64,000 bases of DNA. Origin: Rhizobium sp. S152 (GTDB lineage Bacteria > Pseudomonadota > Alphaproteobacteria > Rhizobiales > Rhizobiaceae). Shown here piece by piece: positions 17,478 to 27,154 of this stretch (its first letter is position 1; each line of letters starts with the position of its first letter). Both the position numbers and the translations under genes were made by a program. The stretch spans positions 434,001 through 498,000 of the forward strand of contig NZ_JAUDRZ010000002.1 in the NCBI RefSeq assembly GCF_030380735.1, given 5' to 3'. The notes beneath the pieces are model-generated. The model saw only the letters and a program-made list of their open reading frames with translations, had not been told where the DNA came from and did no database searches.

Positions 17478-18509
17478 TCAGGCCCCCTCGAAGCCAGCAA
17501 GCACGCCAACGGCATTGATCCCGATCTCTTCGACGGCGTAGCCGCCCTCCATCACGAAAAGCGTCGGCAAGCCGAGTGCTGAAATGCGCTCGCCGATCTT
17601 CGGGAAGTCATCTGTCTTCAGCTTGAACTTGCTGATCGGATCCTTCTCGAAGGTATCGACGCCAAGCGACACGACAACGACATCAGGTGCATAGGCCTTC
17701 AGCCGGCCGCAGGCATCTTCCAGCGATGCACTCCATTCCGTCCAGCTTGTTCCAAAAGGCATTGGATAATTGAAATTGAAGCCTTCGCCTTCGCCGCTGC
17801 CCCGCTCGTCGGCATGACCGAGGAAATAGGGATATTCCTGCATTGGATCGGCATGCAGGTTCAGCACCTGAACGTCGGCCCGCGCATAAAAGATTTCCTG
17901 CGTGCCATTGCCGTGATGATAGTCGACATCGAGGATCGACACGCGTTTGGCGCCGTTGTCACGCAGCCATTGCGCGGCGACCGCCGCGTTGTTGATGTAG
18001 CAATAGCCCCCTGCGAAAGCCGCGCCGGCATGGTGCCCGGGTGGCCTGCAAAGCGCGAAGGCGGCGCGCTCTCCGGCTTGAACGATGCCCGCAGCGGTGA
18101 GCGCGACATCGTGAGACGACTTGATCGCGTCCCAAGTCCCTTCAACGAACCCGGCACCGGCGTCGAAGGAATAGTAGCCCAGCAATCCATCGATAAAGTC
18201 CGGCGGCACGTCGCCACGCAGGCCGCGCGTCGGCCATGTGAATGGCAGCGCCGTTCCACTGCGTCCCTCCGCCGTCCAGCGGTCCCATACGGTCGGCAGG
18301 AAGTCGAGGTAGCCCTGGCGATGCACTTTTGCCGCCGTGGTCAGGTCATGGACATCTGGTTCGAGAATGGGGCCGAGCGCGACGGCCTGAATGCGCTCCG
18401 CCACGAACTTCGGCCGCGACGGCAGCTCGAAGCCCGACACGATCGCGCCGGCGACAAGTTCCAGCTGGCTCGAATGGCCGAGATGGCGCGGAGAAAACAC
18501 GGTCTTCAT
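17478..18509 (-). CDS. Histone-deacetylase-family acetylpolyamine amidohydrolase
   Basis: A zinc amidohydrolase of 343 residues that likely removes the acetyl group from N-acetylated polyamines in the cytoplasm. Catalytic features are RPPGHH at 155-160, the zinc ligands D196 and H198 in DVDYHHGNGT, and D285 in SLGVDTFEKDP. HADPMQEYPYFLGHADERG at 219-237 is the loop typical of acetylpolyamine enzymes. The N-terminus MKTVFSPRHLGHSS is the family's start; the frame is open 61 codons further upstream and an ATG four codons earlier is possible. It lies 67 bases after a polyamine-binding-protein gene on the same strand, which supports a polyamine role. Confidence 0.87.
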   Translation of the reverse strand: MKTVFSPRHLGHSSQLELVAGAIVSGFELPSRPKFVAERIQAVALGPILEPDVHDLTTAAKVHRQGYLDFLPTVWDRWTAEGRSGTALPFTWPTRGLRGDVPPDFIDGLLGYYSFDAGAGFVEGTWDAIKSSHDVALTAAGIVQAGERAAFALCRPPGHHAGAAFAGGYCYINNAAVAAQWLRDNGAKRVSILDVDYHHGNGTQEIFYARADVQVLNLHADPMQEYPYFLGHADERGSGEGEGFNFNYPMPFGTSWTEWSASLEDACGRLKAYAPDVVVVSLGVDTFEKDPISKFKLKTDDFPKIGERISALGLPTLFVMEGGYAVEEIGINAVGVLAGFEGA

Positions 18510-18536
18510 GAAAATACCCATGCGCTTATAGAAATA

Positions 18537-18566
18537 CCGCGCCACCCGGAATTCGGGGTGGCGCGG
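18537..18566 (-). terminator. Strong hairpin after the polyamine-binding-protein gene
   Basis: An 11-base perfect stem (CCGCGCCACCC with GGGTGGCGCGG) with an 8-base loop lies 10 bases past the binding-protein stop and before the deacetylase start. There is no long T-run, so it probably protects message ends or terminates only partly. Confidence 0.55.
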
Positions 18567-18576
18567 CTGTGACTCG

Positions 18577-19611
18577 TTACTTCTGCAGTTCAGTCCAGAT
18601 CTTGGTGTAGAGCGCCTGAACATCAGGCGGGCAGGTCTGCGAGGGAACGCCGACCGACTTGAATTCATCCGGCACCTTGATTTCGGGCGCATCCTTCATG
18701 TCGGCGGGCATGTATTTTTCCGAGCCGGCGATGCCGTTTGCATAACGGTGGAAACCAGAATTCATGCCGGCGTTTTCAGGATCCATCATGAAGTCCTGGA
18801 AAAGCTTGGCGTTCTCGACATTCTTGGCGTCCTTGAGCACGACCAGATTGTCGCTCCAGTTGACGAACCCTTCCTTCGGATAGCCGAAATGAATCTTTGG
18901 ATTGGCCAGACGCTGACGGAAAGCCGAGCCGTTCCAGTCGCTCGATGCGGCGAAGTCGCCCGAGCCCATCTTCTGGATCGTGCCGTACTCCATCGCGATC
19001 CAATTGGGCTTTGCGGCCAGCAGCGTATCGCGCACCTTCTTGAGTATGGTGAGGTCGCCCGTGCACTTCTTGCCGCCATTGTAAAGAATGGCCGCGTCCA
19101 TGACGTCGATCATTTCGGGCACGACGTTGACCTTGCCCTTGAGCTCGTCCGGCGGATTGAAGATGATGCCCCAGGTGTTGATGTCGCCCTTATAGACATC
19201 GGTGTTCACGACCGTGCCGACGATGCCCATTGCCCACGGAACCGAATATTTGCGGCCGGGATCGAACTCCGGATCGGCCCATTCCTTGGCAACGTTCTTG
19301 AAGTTCTCCATCTTGCCCGGATCGGTCTCGAGCAGCAGGCCTTCCTGGATCCAGATCGGCAGGTAGTTCTGCGACGGCACCGCCATGTCGAAGCCGGAGC
19401 CGCCTTGGCGAACCTTGGCGAGCGCCGTGTCGTTCGAATCGTAGTCGGTGATGGTGACCTTCACCTTGTACTTGTCTTCGAACTTCTTGATCATGTCGGG
19501 GCTGGTGTAGTTGCCCCAGTTGTAGATGTTGAGTTCGCCCTCCGCCGAAGCAAGCGAGGTGGTGGCGAGCAGAGTGGCCAAGGCGACAATGCCGCAGTTC
19601 AAGATCTTCAT
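18577..19611 (-). CDS. Polyamine ABC transporter periplasmic binding protein (PotF/PotD-like)
   Basis: The 344-residue protein has a signal peptide ending in SLASAEG near residue 24. The polyamine-binding-protein start ELNIYNWGNYTSPDMIKKFE lies at 26-45 and is followed by DYDSNDTALAKVRQGGSGFDMAVPS. The tail has a Cys in SQTCPP. PotD and PotF bind spermidine or putrescine through acidic residues in the cleft. The two permeases and the ATPase are directly upstream, and a deacetylase and an amidohydrolase share the operon. The ligand may be an acetylated or otherwise modified polyamine. Confidence 0.88.
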   Translation of the reverse strand: MKILNCGIVALATLLATTSLASAEGELNIYNWGNYTSPDMIKKFEDKYKVKVTITDYDSNDTALAKVRQGGSGFDMAVPSQNYLPIWIQEGLLLETDPGKMENFKNVAKEWADPEFDPGRKYSVPWAMGIVGTVVNTDVYKGDINTWGIIFNPPDELKGKVNVVPEMIDVMDAAILYNGGKKCTGDLTILKKVRDTLLAAKPNWIAMEYGTIQKMGSGDFAASSDWNGSAFRQRLANPKIHFGYPKEGFVNWSDNLVVLKDAKNVENAKLFQDFMMDPENAGMNSGFHRYANGIAGSEKYMPADMKDAPEIKVPDEFKSVGVPSQTCPPDVQALYTKIWTELQK

Positions 19612-19628
19612 GCTGTTCCCTTTCTTTG

Positions 19629-20429
19629 TTATTCGCGTTTCTTGCTGACGAAAAAGAAGACGGTGACCGCCGCGATCGAGAGGACGAGGAAGACCGTCGA
19701 AATCGCATTCATCTCAGGCGTGATGACACGGCGGATCTGACCAAGCATGTAGGTTGGTAGCGTGTCCTGACCTGCCGACTTGACAAACTCGGTGATGACG
19801 ACGTCATCGAGCGAGATCACGAAGGCCAGCATGAAGCCGGCAAGAACGCCCGGCCAGAGAAGCGGCAGGGTGATATAGCGGAAGGTCTTCAGCGGCGTCG
19901 CATAGAGATCTGCCGCGGCGCGCTCCAACGTCAGGTCCATGTTCTCCAGACGCGCGCGAATGGGCAAATAGGCGAATGGGACGCAGAAGGCCGTGTGAGC
20001 CGCGATGAGGTAGCCCAGTCCCGTATAGCCTGTCCAGATCTTGATCCTCGAGAACAGGATGAGCAGGGCGACGGCCGTTACGATCTCTGGCACCATCAGC
20101 GGCGTATTGATGAAGGCGTATTTCATCGTCAGCCCGCGATAGGCAGCCGTCCGCGTCGTGGCTATGGCCGCCATGGTGGCGGCGATCGTGGCAACGATCG
20201 CGGCGATGACAGCAATCTGCAGGGATCGCAGCGAGGCATCGATAACCTGTTGGTTGTGGTAGGCCTGCGCGAACCAGCGCATGGAAACGCCCTGCCACGA
20301 GGCCAGGGATTCCCCGGCGTTGAACGCATACACCACCAGAACCGCGATCGGCAGGTAGAGTAGGAAAAAGCAGATAATGGCGATGGTGGTAAAGCCGGTC
20401 TGGCGCCGGACGGAAAAACGCCTAGCCAT
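19629..20429 (-). CDS. Polyamine ABC transporter permease (PotC/PotI-like)
   Basis: The 266-residue protein has six predicted membrane helices, the first around TIAIICFFLLYLPIAVLVVY near 16-35. It carries the coupling motif LERAAADLYATPLKTFRYI followed by LPLLWPG, and ends in VFFFVSKKRE. The start was placed at the ATG that has GGAG upstream and overlaps the stop of the preceding permease by 8 bases. It pairs with the PotB-like permease to form the channel. Confidence 0.9.
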   Translation of the reverse strand: MARRFSVRRQTGFTTIAIICFFLLYLPIAVLVVYAFNAGESLASWQGVSMRWFAQAYHNQQVIDASLRSLQIAVIAAIVATIAATMAAIATTRTAAYRGLTMKYAFINTPLMVPEIVTAVALLILFSRIKIWTGYTGLGYLIAAHTAFCVPFAYLPIRARLENMDLTLERAAADLYATPLKTFRYITLPLLWPGVLAGFMLAFVISLDDVVITEFVKSAGQDTLPTYMLGQIRRVITPEMNAISTVFLVLSIAAVTVFFFVSKKRE

Positions 20430-21342
20430 GCCGCGCTCCGTTCGATGCGGCGTTGCGCACATAGATGAGAAGAGCCGCCATGACGAAGATCATGAGCGTG
20501 ATCGACAAGGCCGAGCCGAGCGGCCAGTTGCGGCCCTGTCCGAATTGCAGTTCGATCAGGTTGCCGATCATCAGGTTCTTGCCACCACCGAGAATGGTGG
20601 GCGTTACATAGGCGCCGAGCGAGGGGATGAAGACGAGAATCGAACCGGCAACGATGCCGGGCATCGATAGGGGCAAGACGATGCGGCGGAGCACTTTTCC
20701 GGGCGTGGCATAGAGATCGTAGGCCGCTTCGAGCAGACGGAAGTCAAGTTTTTCCAGGCTGGCATAGATCGGCAGCACCATCAGCGGCAGATAGACGTAG
20801 ACCATACCAGTCAGGATCGCGGTATCGGTGAACAGGATCTGGATCGGCCGAGCGATCAAGCCGAGCCGCATCAGCGTCGTGTTGATCAGCCCTTCGTTGC
20901 GAATGATCTCCAGCACCGCGAAGGTGCGGATCAAAAGGTTGGTCCAGAAGGGGATGGTGATCAGAAACAGCCAGAGTTCCCGCGTCCGCTCCGGCCGTGT
21001 CGCGATGAAATAGGCCGTCGGGAAGCCAACCATCAGCGTGAGCACGGTGGTGAAGAAGGAGAGCAAAAGCGACCGGACAAGGATCGACACGTGAGCGTCT
21101 GCGAGGGAAAGCGTGTCGTCGAAGATGTCGCGCTGGAGGAAGACGCTGATCCAGCCATCGCTGGAAAACAGCCATTGCACATCGCCGTAAGGACCCGGTG
21201 TCAGAAAGGAATAGACCAGCACGATCAGGAGTGGCCCGCAAGCGGCAAAGAGGATGATCAGCAGGGCGGGGAGGGAAAGCAGCCAGCGGTTCCGGACATC
21301 CCGTTTCTTTTCCGCGTCGATGATCCCCGCCGTCATCTCCAT
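20422..21342 (-). CDS. Polyamine ABC transporter permease (PotB/PotH-like)
   Basis: The 306-residue protein has a basic N-terminal tail, then a first membrane helix near 20-45 (LLSLPALLIILFAACGPLLI). The conserved periplasmic/cytoplasmic elements PFWTNLLIRTFA and LEAAYDLYATPGKVLRRIV followed by LPLSMPG are typical of PotB/PotH. The start follows the ATPase stop by one base, so the two are translated together. Confidence 0.91.
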   Translation of the reverse strand: MEMTAGIIDAEKKRDVRNRWLLSLPALLIILFAACGPLLIVLVYSFLTPGPYGDVQWLFSSDGWISVFLQRDIFDDTLSLADAHVSILVRSLLLSFFTTVLTLMVGFPTAYFIATRPERTRELWLFLITIPFWTNLLIRTFAVLEIIRNEGLINTTLMRLGLIARPIQILFTDTAILTGMVYVYLPLMVLPIYASLEKLDFRLLEAAYDLYATPGKVLRRIVLPLSMPGIVAGSILVFIPSLGAYVTPTILGGGKNLMIGNLIELQFGQGRNWPLGSALSITLMIFVMAALLIYVRNAASNGARHG

Positions 21343-21343
21343 G

Positions 21344-22435
21344 CTAACCTCTCAGCACCCGGGCGGCATCGGGCTCTATCGCGATTCCGACCGCGTCGCC
21401 TTTGCCGAAGGCGGCTGTGTGATTGGGCTTGTTCTGCTGCCTGACCATGAACCGCGTTGCGCTGTCGGAGAGCCGGACATGATAATGCGTGTCGGTGCCG
21501 CTATAGATGATATCGGTTAGCGTTCCGCCGATGTGGCTCTCCGCCGGCTCGCAAAGCGTCGCGTGTTCCGGCCGCAGCACGACCGTCACCGCGCCATTTG
21601 GAACGAAGCCATCCGGCACGCTTGCCGATATCCGTCCCGCAACGGCAAGCTCGACGTCCGCCCGTCCGCCCTCAAGGGCCGTTATCCGCCCTTCGAGGAA
21701 GTTGGTCTCGCCGATGAAGTCGGCGACGAACCGGTCGGTCGGTGCATCGTAGATCTCGCGCGGGTCGCCGACCTGGAGAACCTTGCCTGAAGACATGACC
21801 GCAATCCGGTCCGACATCGTCAGTGCTTCCTCCTGGTCATGCGTCACGAAGATGAAGGTGATGCCGGTTTCGGCCTGCAGCCGCTTGAGCTCGATCTGCA
21901 TTTCCTTGCGGAGCTTGTAATCCAGCGCCGACAGCGGCTCGTCGAGAAGCAGCACCTTCGGTTGCGGGGCAAGCGCTCGCGCCAGCGCCACGCGCTGCTG
22001 CTGCCCGCCGGAGATCTGGCTGGTCCGGCGGTTGGCGAGCGCCTCCATGCGCACCAGTTTCAGCATGGCGCTGACCCTGGCGGCAATCTCCGCCTTCGGC
22101 CGGCCGAGCATCTGCAGCCCGAAGGCAATGTTTTCGCTGACCGTCATGTGCGGAAACAGCGCGTAGTTCTGGAAGACGGTGTTGATCGGCCGCTTGAACG
22201 GCGGCATGGCGGCGATGTTCTCGCCATTGAGCATGATCGCTCCATGGGTCGGAAATTCGAACCCGGCGATCAGTCGCAGCAGGGTCGTCTTGCCGCAGCC
22301 GGACGGCCCCAGCAGCGTGAAAAACTCATTCTGCCTGATGGCGAGCGAGGTTTCGTTGACGGCGGCTACGGCGTATTCGCCGAAGCCGAAAAACTTGGAT
22401 ACACCTTGAATCTCGACAGCATTCGTCTCAGCCAT
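21344..22435 (-). CDS. Polyamine ABC transporter ATP-binding protein (PotA/PotG-like)
   Basis: Walker [10 protein letters not shown] is at 43-51, the Q-loop [11 protein letters not shown] at 87-97, ISGGQQQR at 141-148 and Walker B VLLLDEP at 161-167. The switch His is in [10 protein letters not shown], and a C-terminal TOBE domain (about 280-363) includes [18 protein letters not shown] after the ATPase core is typical of PotA/PotG. It starts about 100 bases after the amidohydrolase on the same strand. The ribosome site is weak, and a GTG four codons upstream is an alternative start. Confidence 0.91.
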   Translation of the reverse strand: MAETNAVEIQGVSKFFGFGEYAVAAVNETSLAIRQNEFFTLLGPSGCGKTTLLRLIAGFEFPTHGAIMLNGENIAAMPPFKRPINTVFQNYALFPHMTVSENIAFGLQMLGRPKAEIAARVSAMLKLVRMEALANRRTSQISGGQQQRVALARALAPQPKVLLLDEPLSALDYKLRKEMQIELKRLQAETGITFIFVTHDQEEALTMSDRIAVMSSGKVLQVGDPREIYDAPTDRFVADFIGETNFLEGRITALEGGRADVELAVAGRISASVPDGFVPNGAVTVVLRPEHATLCEPAESHIGGTLTDIIYSGTDTHYHVRLSDSATRFMVRQQNKPNHTAAFGKGDAVGIAIEPDAARVLRG

Positions 22436-22536
22436 GCAAAAGGCCACTACCGCGCTATTATTATTTGGTTCCCAACTGTCGTTAGGTGAGCACAGCGCCG
22501 ATCGATTGACAACCCGGATTCGCGCAAGAGCCCAAT

Positions 22537-24210
22537 CTAGTTCGCCGAATAGGTGACGATACCGCCACAGATGGTCTTCACCGGCTCGACCTCATGCAGC
22601 TTTTCAGGCGCCACGTTCTCGATGTCGGCGCTAAGAACCGCGATATCGGCGAGATAGCCCGGCTTGATGCGCCCCTTGCGATCCTCTCGGAACTCGGCAT
22701 AGGCGCCTTCCGTGGTGTAGCCTTCCAGCGCTTCCATCAAGGTGAAGCTCTGGTCCGGGTCGCCCTCCTGCCACGGCTCACGGATCATCGCCGCCTGGAT
22801 GCCGCGAATGGGGCTGATCGGAGAGACCGGCCAGTCGGAGGCAAAGCAAATATGGGCACCCGCATCCTTGATCGTCCGCCAGGCGTAGCTTAACGGCCAA
22901 CGGTTCCGGCCGATGCGCGATACCGTCGGCTCGAGCGGAACGCCCATGCAGCCGGGCGGGTGAGGGGGCTGCATGGAGGCAATCACACCGAGTTCCGCGA
23001 ACCGCGGCAGGTCGTCCTGATGCACGACCTCGATGTGCTCGATGCGGTGCCGGCTGTCGCGAGGGCCGTTCTCTTCCCGCGCGGCTTCATAGCCATCCAG
23101 CACCGCCCGGACGGCACCGTCGCCGATCGCATGAACCGCGATCTGCAGCCCGCGCCGATCAGCCTCGACGGCCACCTCTCGGAAACGCTCGGGTGTGAAC
23201 AGGCCTTCGCCGCGATAGCCCGGCCGGTCGGCGTAGGGCTCAACCATGACGGCCGTCCAGCTGTCCAGCACGCCGTCGTAAAAGACCTTGACCATGCCGG
23301 AGCGCAGGAAGTCGCTGTCATAGGCCTTCGACATGGCGGAAGCCTTTTCCAGCATGTCGATCGACATGAAGTTCTTGAAGTGGAACGGTATCGCCACCCG
23401 GCACGGCAACCCGCCATCTTCCTTCTCGATCGCTGCCAGCAGCTCGAGTTGGTAGAGATTGCCATCCATGTTCTGGATCGTGGTGATGCCGTGGCGAGCG
23501 CAGTATCCCAGCCCGCGACGCATGACCTCCAGGTCGGTGCGCCATTCCACGTCGGTCGGCCGAGGATTGGGCTCGCCGCCTGTCGCAAGCCCCAGCCGGT
23601 AGCGCGCGAAACCGCCGGCTGCCTGCACGGGGCTGAACGCTTCCATCTCACGCAATTCGCCGGTCGCCAGCCCATCGTCGCCCATGACGATCTCGTTGCC
23701 GGGCCGCAGCTCGGCGCCTTCAAGCAGATTGGAAAGCTCCAGGGCCTTGGTGTTGGCCCAGGCCGTATGATGATCGGGAGCGAACAGGACCAGCGGCTGG
23801 TCCGGCCAGATCGCATCGAGATGGTGTCGCGTCAATCGCTCCTCACCGCCGAGGATCGTGTAATCCGCGCCCTGCGCGAAAAGCATGGTCTGCTCGCGAC
23901 GATCCTTTCCGTATTCCCGGATCGCCTCAGTCAGCGCCGGTAGTCCGTGCACGCCGCTGAGCTGCAGATGCACCAACTCGGCCGAACCCGAAAAGAGATG
24001 CATGTGGTTCTCGGAAAAGCCGGGCACGACGGATGCCCTGCCGGCGTCGATGATGCGCGTGCTGGCGCCCCGCATGGATGCCAGTTCACCCTCCACGCCG
24101 ACGGCCGCGATCTTCCCATCGATGATGGCGATCTCCGCGGCGCGGGGGCGCTCCGGATCGAGTGTCAGTACATGTGCGTTGAAAATCAGGAGGTCCGCAA
24201 AAAGGGTCAT
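22537..24210 (-). CDS. YtcJ-like metal-dependent amidohydrolase
   Basis: This is a member of the amidohydrolase superfamily, 557 residues long. It has the N-terminal composite beta domain ([20 protein letters not shown]), the first metal pair at H69 and H71 in [15 protein letters not shown] and HRIEHIEV for later metal ligands, and [15 protein letters not shown] near the end of the barrel. YtcJ-type proteins hydrolyse amides, carbamates or formamides of largely unknown nature. As first gene of the polyamine-type operon it may process an amide-modified polyamine. It is divergent from the glutathione-transferase gene. Confidence 0.85.
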   Translation of the reverse strand: MTLFADLLIFNAHVLTLDPERPRAAEIAIIDGKIAAVGVEGELASMRGASTRIIDAGRASVVPGFSENHMHLFSGSAELVHLQLSGVHGLPALTEAIREYGKDRREQTMLFAQGADYTILGGEERLTRHHLDAIWPDQPLVLFAPDHHTAWANTKALELSNLLEGAELRPGNEIVMGDDGLATGELREMEAFSPVQAAGGFARYRLGLATGGEPNPRPTDVEWRTDLEVMRRGLGYCARHGITTIQNMDGNLYQLELLAAIEKEDGGLPCRVAIPFHFKNFMSIDMLEKASAMSKAYDSDFLRSGMVKVFYDGVLDSWTAVMVEPYADRPGYRGEGLFTPERFREVAVEADRRGLQIAVHAIGDGAVRAVLDGYEAAREENGPRDSRHRIEHIEVVHQDDLPRFAELGVIASMQPPHPPGCMGVPLEPTVSRIGRNRWPLSYAWRTIKDAGAHICFASDWPVSPISPIRGIQAAMIREPWQEGDPDQSFTLMEALEGYTTEGAYAEFREDRKGRIKPGYLADIAVLSADIENVAPEKLHEVEPVKTICGGIVTYSAN

Positions 24211-24441
24211 ATGACGCTCGCAATAGGGCTTGAGGGCAAATCTCTAATCTGGCGAAGCACTTTGCGGTGAGGCTATTCCATTGTGGTGATCCGGCGCCAT
24301 CAAAAATTAATGCGCACTTGGCGTAACGTGTGTAGGCGGCCGCAGCCAAGCATTTGAAGCCTTGCACATCGCCCCATCCCGCTTACGTATAGCCTCGCTT
24401 GCCCCTTCAATTTCAGATACATCCAAAGAGGATCGTCTTTC

Positions 24442-25332
24442 ATGACCGAGAAATCCACCGCAGATAATTTTCCCGCAGGCTATGAGCTCCCCAAGGTATG
24501 GACCTGGGACAAGGGCAACGGCGGTCAGTTCGCCAATATCAATCGTCCGATAGCCGGCCCGACGCATGACAAGGAACTGCCTGTCGGCAAGCATCCGCTG
24601 CAGCTCTATTCGCTGGCGACGCCGAACGGCGTGAAGATCGGGATCATGCTCGAAGAACTGCTGGCGGCCGGTCACAAGGGTGCGGAATACGATGCCTGGC
24701 TGATCAAGATCGGCGACGGCGATCAGTTCGGCTCGGGTTTCGTCAACGTCAACCCGAACTCCAAGATCCCTGCGCTGATGGACCGCTCGACGCCGGAGCC
24801 GACGCGCGTATTCGAAAGCGGCGCGATCCTTCTCTACCTTGCCAACAAGTTCGATGCCTTCTTGCCCAAGGATCACAAGGCGCGCACCGAGACCATGAAC
24901 TGGCTTTTCTGGCAGATGGCATCGGCCCCCTATCTCGGCGGCGGCTTCGGGCATTTTTATGCCTATGCCCCGATGCACATCAAATATGCCGTCGATCGCT
25001 TCTCGATGGAGGTCAAGCGCCAGCTTGACGTGCTCGACCGGCATCTCGCCGACAACAAATACATGGCCGGCGACGAATATTCGATCGCGGATATCGCGAT
25101 CTGGCCCTGGTACGGCAACCTCGCCCAAGGCAAGGCCTATGGCGAAGCGGGCTCCTTCCTGGATGTTCAGAGCTACAAGAACCTGCAGCGCTGGACCGCC
25201 GAGATCGCCGAGCGCCCCGCCGTCAAGCGCGGCCGCATGGTGAACCGCGTGAACGGCGATCCGTCCGAGCAACTGCACGAGCGGCACGACGCGTCCGACT
25301 TTGACACGAAGACACAGGACAAGATCGGCTAA
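24442..25332 (+). CDS. yghU: YghU-type glutathione S-transferase / disulfide-bond oxidoreductase
   Basis: The 296-residue protein matches the YghU layout: an N-terminal extension (YELPKVWTWDKGNGGQFANI), a thioredoxin fold from about residue 52 (LQLYSLATPNGVKIGIMLEE) with the Thr-Pro-Asn glutathione site, NPNSKIPALMD and VFESGAILLYL. A helical C-terminal domain follows with YSIADIAIWPW. Enzymes of this class use two glutathiones per subunit to reduce organic hydroperoxides or disulfides. The gene stands alone and ends before a hairpin. Confidence 0.9.
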   Translation: MTEKSTADNFPAGYELPKVWTWDKGNGGQFANINRPIAGPTHDKELPVGKHPLQLYSLATPNGVKIGIMLEELLAAGHKGAEYDAWLIKIGDGDQFGSGFVNVNPNSKIPALMDRSTPEPTRVFESGAILLYLANKFDAFLPKDHKARTETMNWLFWQMASAPYLGGGFGHFYAYAPMHIKYAVDRFSMEVKRQLDVLDRHLADNKYMAGDEYSIADIAIWPWYGNLAQGKAYGEAGSFLDVQSYKNLQRWTAEIAERPAVKRGRMVNRVNGDPSEQLHERHDASDFDTKTQDKIG

Positions 25333-25350
25333 CCTCGATCCTCCGAACAA

Positions 25351-25380
25351 CCGATGCCCGCGTCAACGCTCGGGCATCGG
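25351..25380 (+). terminator. Hairpin after yghU
   Basis: A 10-base perfect stem (CCGATGCCCG with CGGGCATCGG) with a 10-base loop lies 18 bases after the stop. It has no T-run immediately after it, so its efficiency is uncertain. Confidence 0.55.
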
Positions 25381-25547
25381 CACCGTTAGCGAGAATTTTT
25401 TTCTGTTGTCTTCTTGATGCAGGCGTAGGCCATTTTGTGAATCAGTGCCAAAATAGGCAATAAGGCCAATACGATACCGGCGGAACTTGATAGCCTCCCT
25501 GCATTCGATAACGGCCGCAGACGCCAATAATTCAAGAGGAAACACCC

Positions 25548-27074
25548 GTGAGTGCTTTGCACATCTTTACCCGGAACGCTCGAGCAACTCGCTGGCTTGG
25601 AACGACGGCTGCTGCTGCGATCGTAGGCCTGGCCACGGGTGGGGCGCTTCACGCCGCCGATTTCGATGCAGATGCGACGATCAATATCGGCTCGCTCTAT
25701 GAGCCGCAGAACCTCGACAATACCGCCGGTGCAGGGCAAGGCATCAACGAAGCCTTCAACGGCAACGTCTACGAAGCACTCTTCCGCCTGAGCGACGACG
25801 GGGCCGTTGAACCTGTTCTCGCCAAGGATACCAAGGTCAGCGAAGACGGCCTGACCTATACCTTCACGCTGCAGCCGGGCGTTACCTTCCATTCGGGCGA
25901 GCCGCTGACCGCCAAGGACGTCAAATATTCGATCGAGCGCGTTACATCGTCGGAATCGAAAAGTTCCCGCAAGAACAGCCTGAAGACCATCGCCTCGATC
26001 GACACGCCCGACGACCAGACCGTCGTCATCAAGCTGTCCGAGCGCGCGATCTCGCTGCCCTACAATCTGAGCTACGTCTGGATCGTCAACGACGCAGCCA
26101 AGGATCTGCAGTCGAAGGAAGACGGTACCGGTCCGTACAAGCTCGAAGAATGGCGCCGCGGCTCGTCTCTCGCCGTTGGCCGTTTCGACAAGTACTGGGG
26201 CGCGAAGCCTAGCAATGGCGAGGTCGTGTTCCAGTATTTCACCGAAGCGACGGCCCTGAACAACGCGCTGCTGACAGGCGCGGTCGACGTGATCACGTCG
26301 GTCCAGAGCCCGGATTCGCTGGCGCAGTTCAAGGACAATGCCGATTTCACTGTCGCCGAAGGCAAGTCCACCACCAAGCTGCTGCTTGCCTATAACGACC
26401 GCGTCGCGCCATTCGACAACGTCAAGGTTCGCAAGGCGCTGGCACGCGCCGTGGACGACAAGAAGCTGCTCAACGCAATCTGGGGCGACTACGGCACGCT
26501 GATCGGCTCCTTCGTGCCGCCGACCGATCCCTGGTATGTCGATCTTACCAAGGTCGATGCCTATGATCCCGAGAGCGCCAAGGCGCTGCTTGCCGAAGCG
26601 GGTTATCCCGACGGTTTCACGTTCACGATCGACACACCGAACTACGACCCGCATCCCGTGGTCGCGCAGTTCCTGCAAAGCGAACTCGCCAAGGTCGGCG
26701 TCAAGGTGAACATCAACGTCATCACCGCCAACGAATGGTACACGAAGGTCTATAAGGCGCACGATTTCCAGGCGACGCTGCAGGAGCACGTGAACCACCG
26801 CGATATCGTGTTCTACGGCAATCCCGACTTCTATTGGGGTTACAACAACCAGAAGGTAACGGATCTGATCAAGCAGTCGGAGGCGAGTGCAACGACTGAC
26901 GAACAGACGGCCAAGCTCAAGGAAGCCAATACGCTGATTGCGGAGGATGCTGCGAGCAACTGGTTCTATCTCTACCCGCAGATCGTCGTTTCGGCGAAGT
27001 CGGTGTCTGGCTATCCGGTCAATGGGCTGAATTCACAGTTCTTCGCTTATGGCATCAAGAAAAGCGTGGACTGA
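25548..27074 (+). CDS. Dipeptide/oligopeptide-type ABC binding protein (family 5)
   Basis: This periplasmic protein of 508 residues starts with GTG, preceded by AAGAGGAAA. A long leader with the hydrophobic run TAAAAIVGLATGGALHAAD gives likely cleavage near residue 37. It has the family-5 features: EPQNLDN, NVYEALFRL, then GVTFHSGEPLTAKDVKYSIERV in two parts, and a C-terminal dipeptide-type domain with NYDPHPVVAQFLQSELAKVG. Such proteins bind peptides, opines, glycosides or nickel. The specificity here is unknown, and two permeases and two ATPases follow. Confidence 0.9.
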   Translation: MSALHIFTRNARATRWLGTTAAAAIVGLATGGALHAADFDADATINIGSLYEPQNLDNTAGAGQGINEAFNGNVYEALFRLSDDGAVEPVLAKDTKVSEDGLTYTFTLQPGVTFHSGEPLTAKDVKYSIERVTSSESKSSRKNSLKTIASIDTPDDQTVVIKLSERAISLPYNLSYVWIVNDAAKDLQSKEDGTGPYKLEEWRRGSSLAVGRFDKYWGAKPSNGEVVFQYFTEATALNNALLTGAVDVITSVQSPDSLAQFKDNADFTVAEGKSTTKLLLAYNDRVAPFDNVKVRKALARAVDDKKLLNAIWGDYGTLIGSFVPPTDPWYVDLTKVDAYDPESAKALLAEAGYPDGFTFTIDTPNYDPHPVVAQFLQSELAKVGVKVNINVITANEWYTKVYKAHDFQATLQEHVNHRDIVFYGNPDFYWGYNNQKVTDLIKQSEASATTDEQTAKLKEANTLIAEDAASNWFYLYPQIVVSAKSVSGYPVNGLNSQFFAYGIKKSVD

Positions 27075-27099
27075 TCACAGCGTCCATGCTCGACAGACC

Positions 27100-27128
27100 A
27101 TGCCGCCCGAACTATTTTCGGGCGGCAT
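27100..27128 (+). terminator. Intrinsic terminator between binding protein and permease genes
   Basis: A 12-base perfect stem (ATGCCGCCCGAA with TTCGGGCGGCAT) with a 5-base loop is followed by five T. It lies 25 bases after the binding-protein stop. Partial read-through would explain how the downstream permeases are expressed at lower level. Confidence 0.8.
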
Positions 27129-27154
27129 TTTTAGTTCTCTAGAGGTCAGATCCC

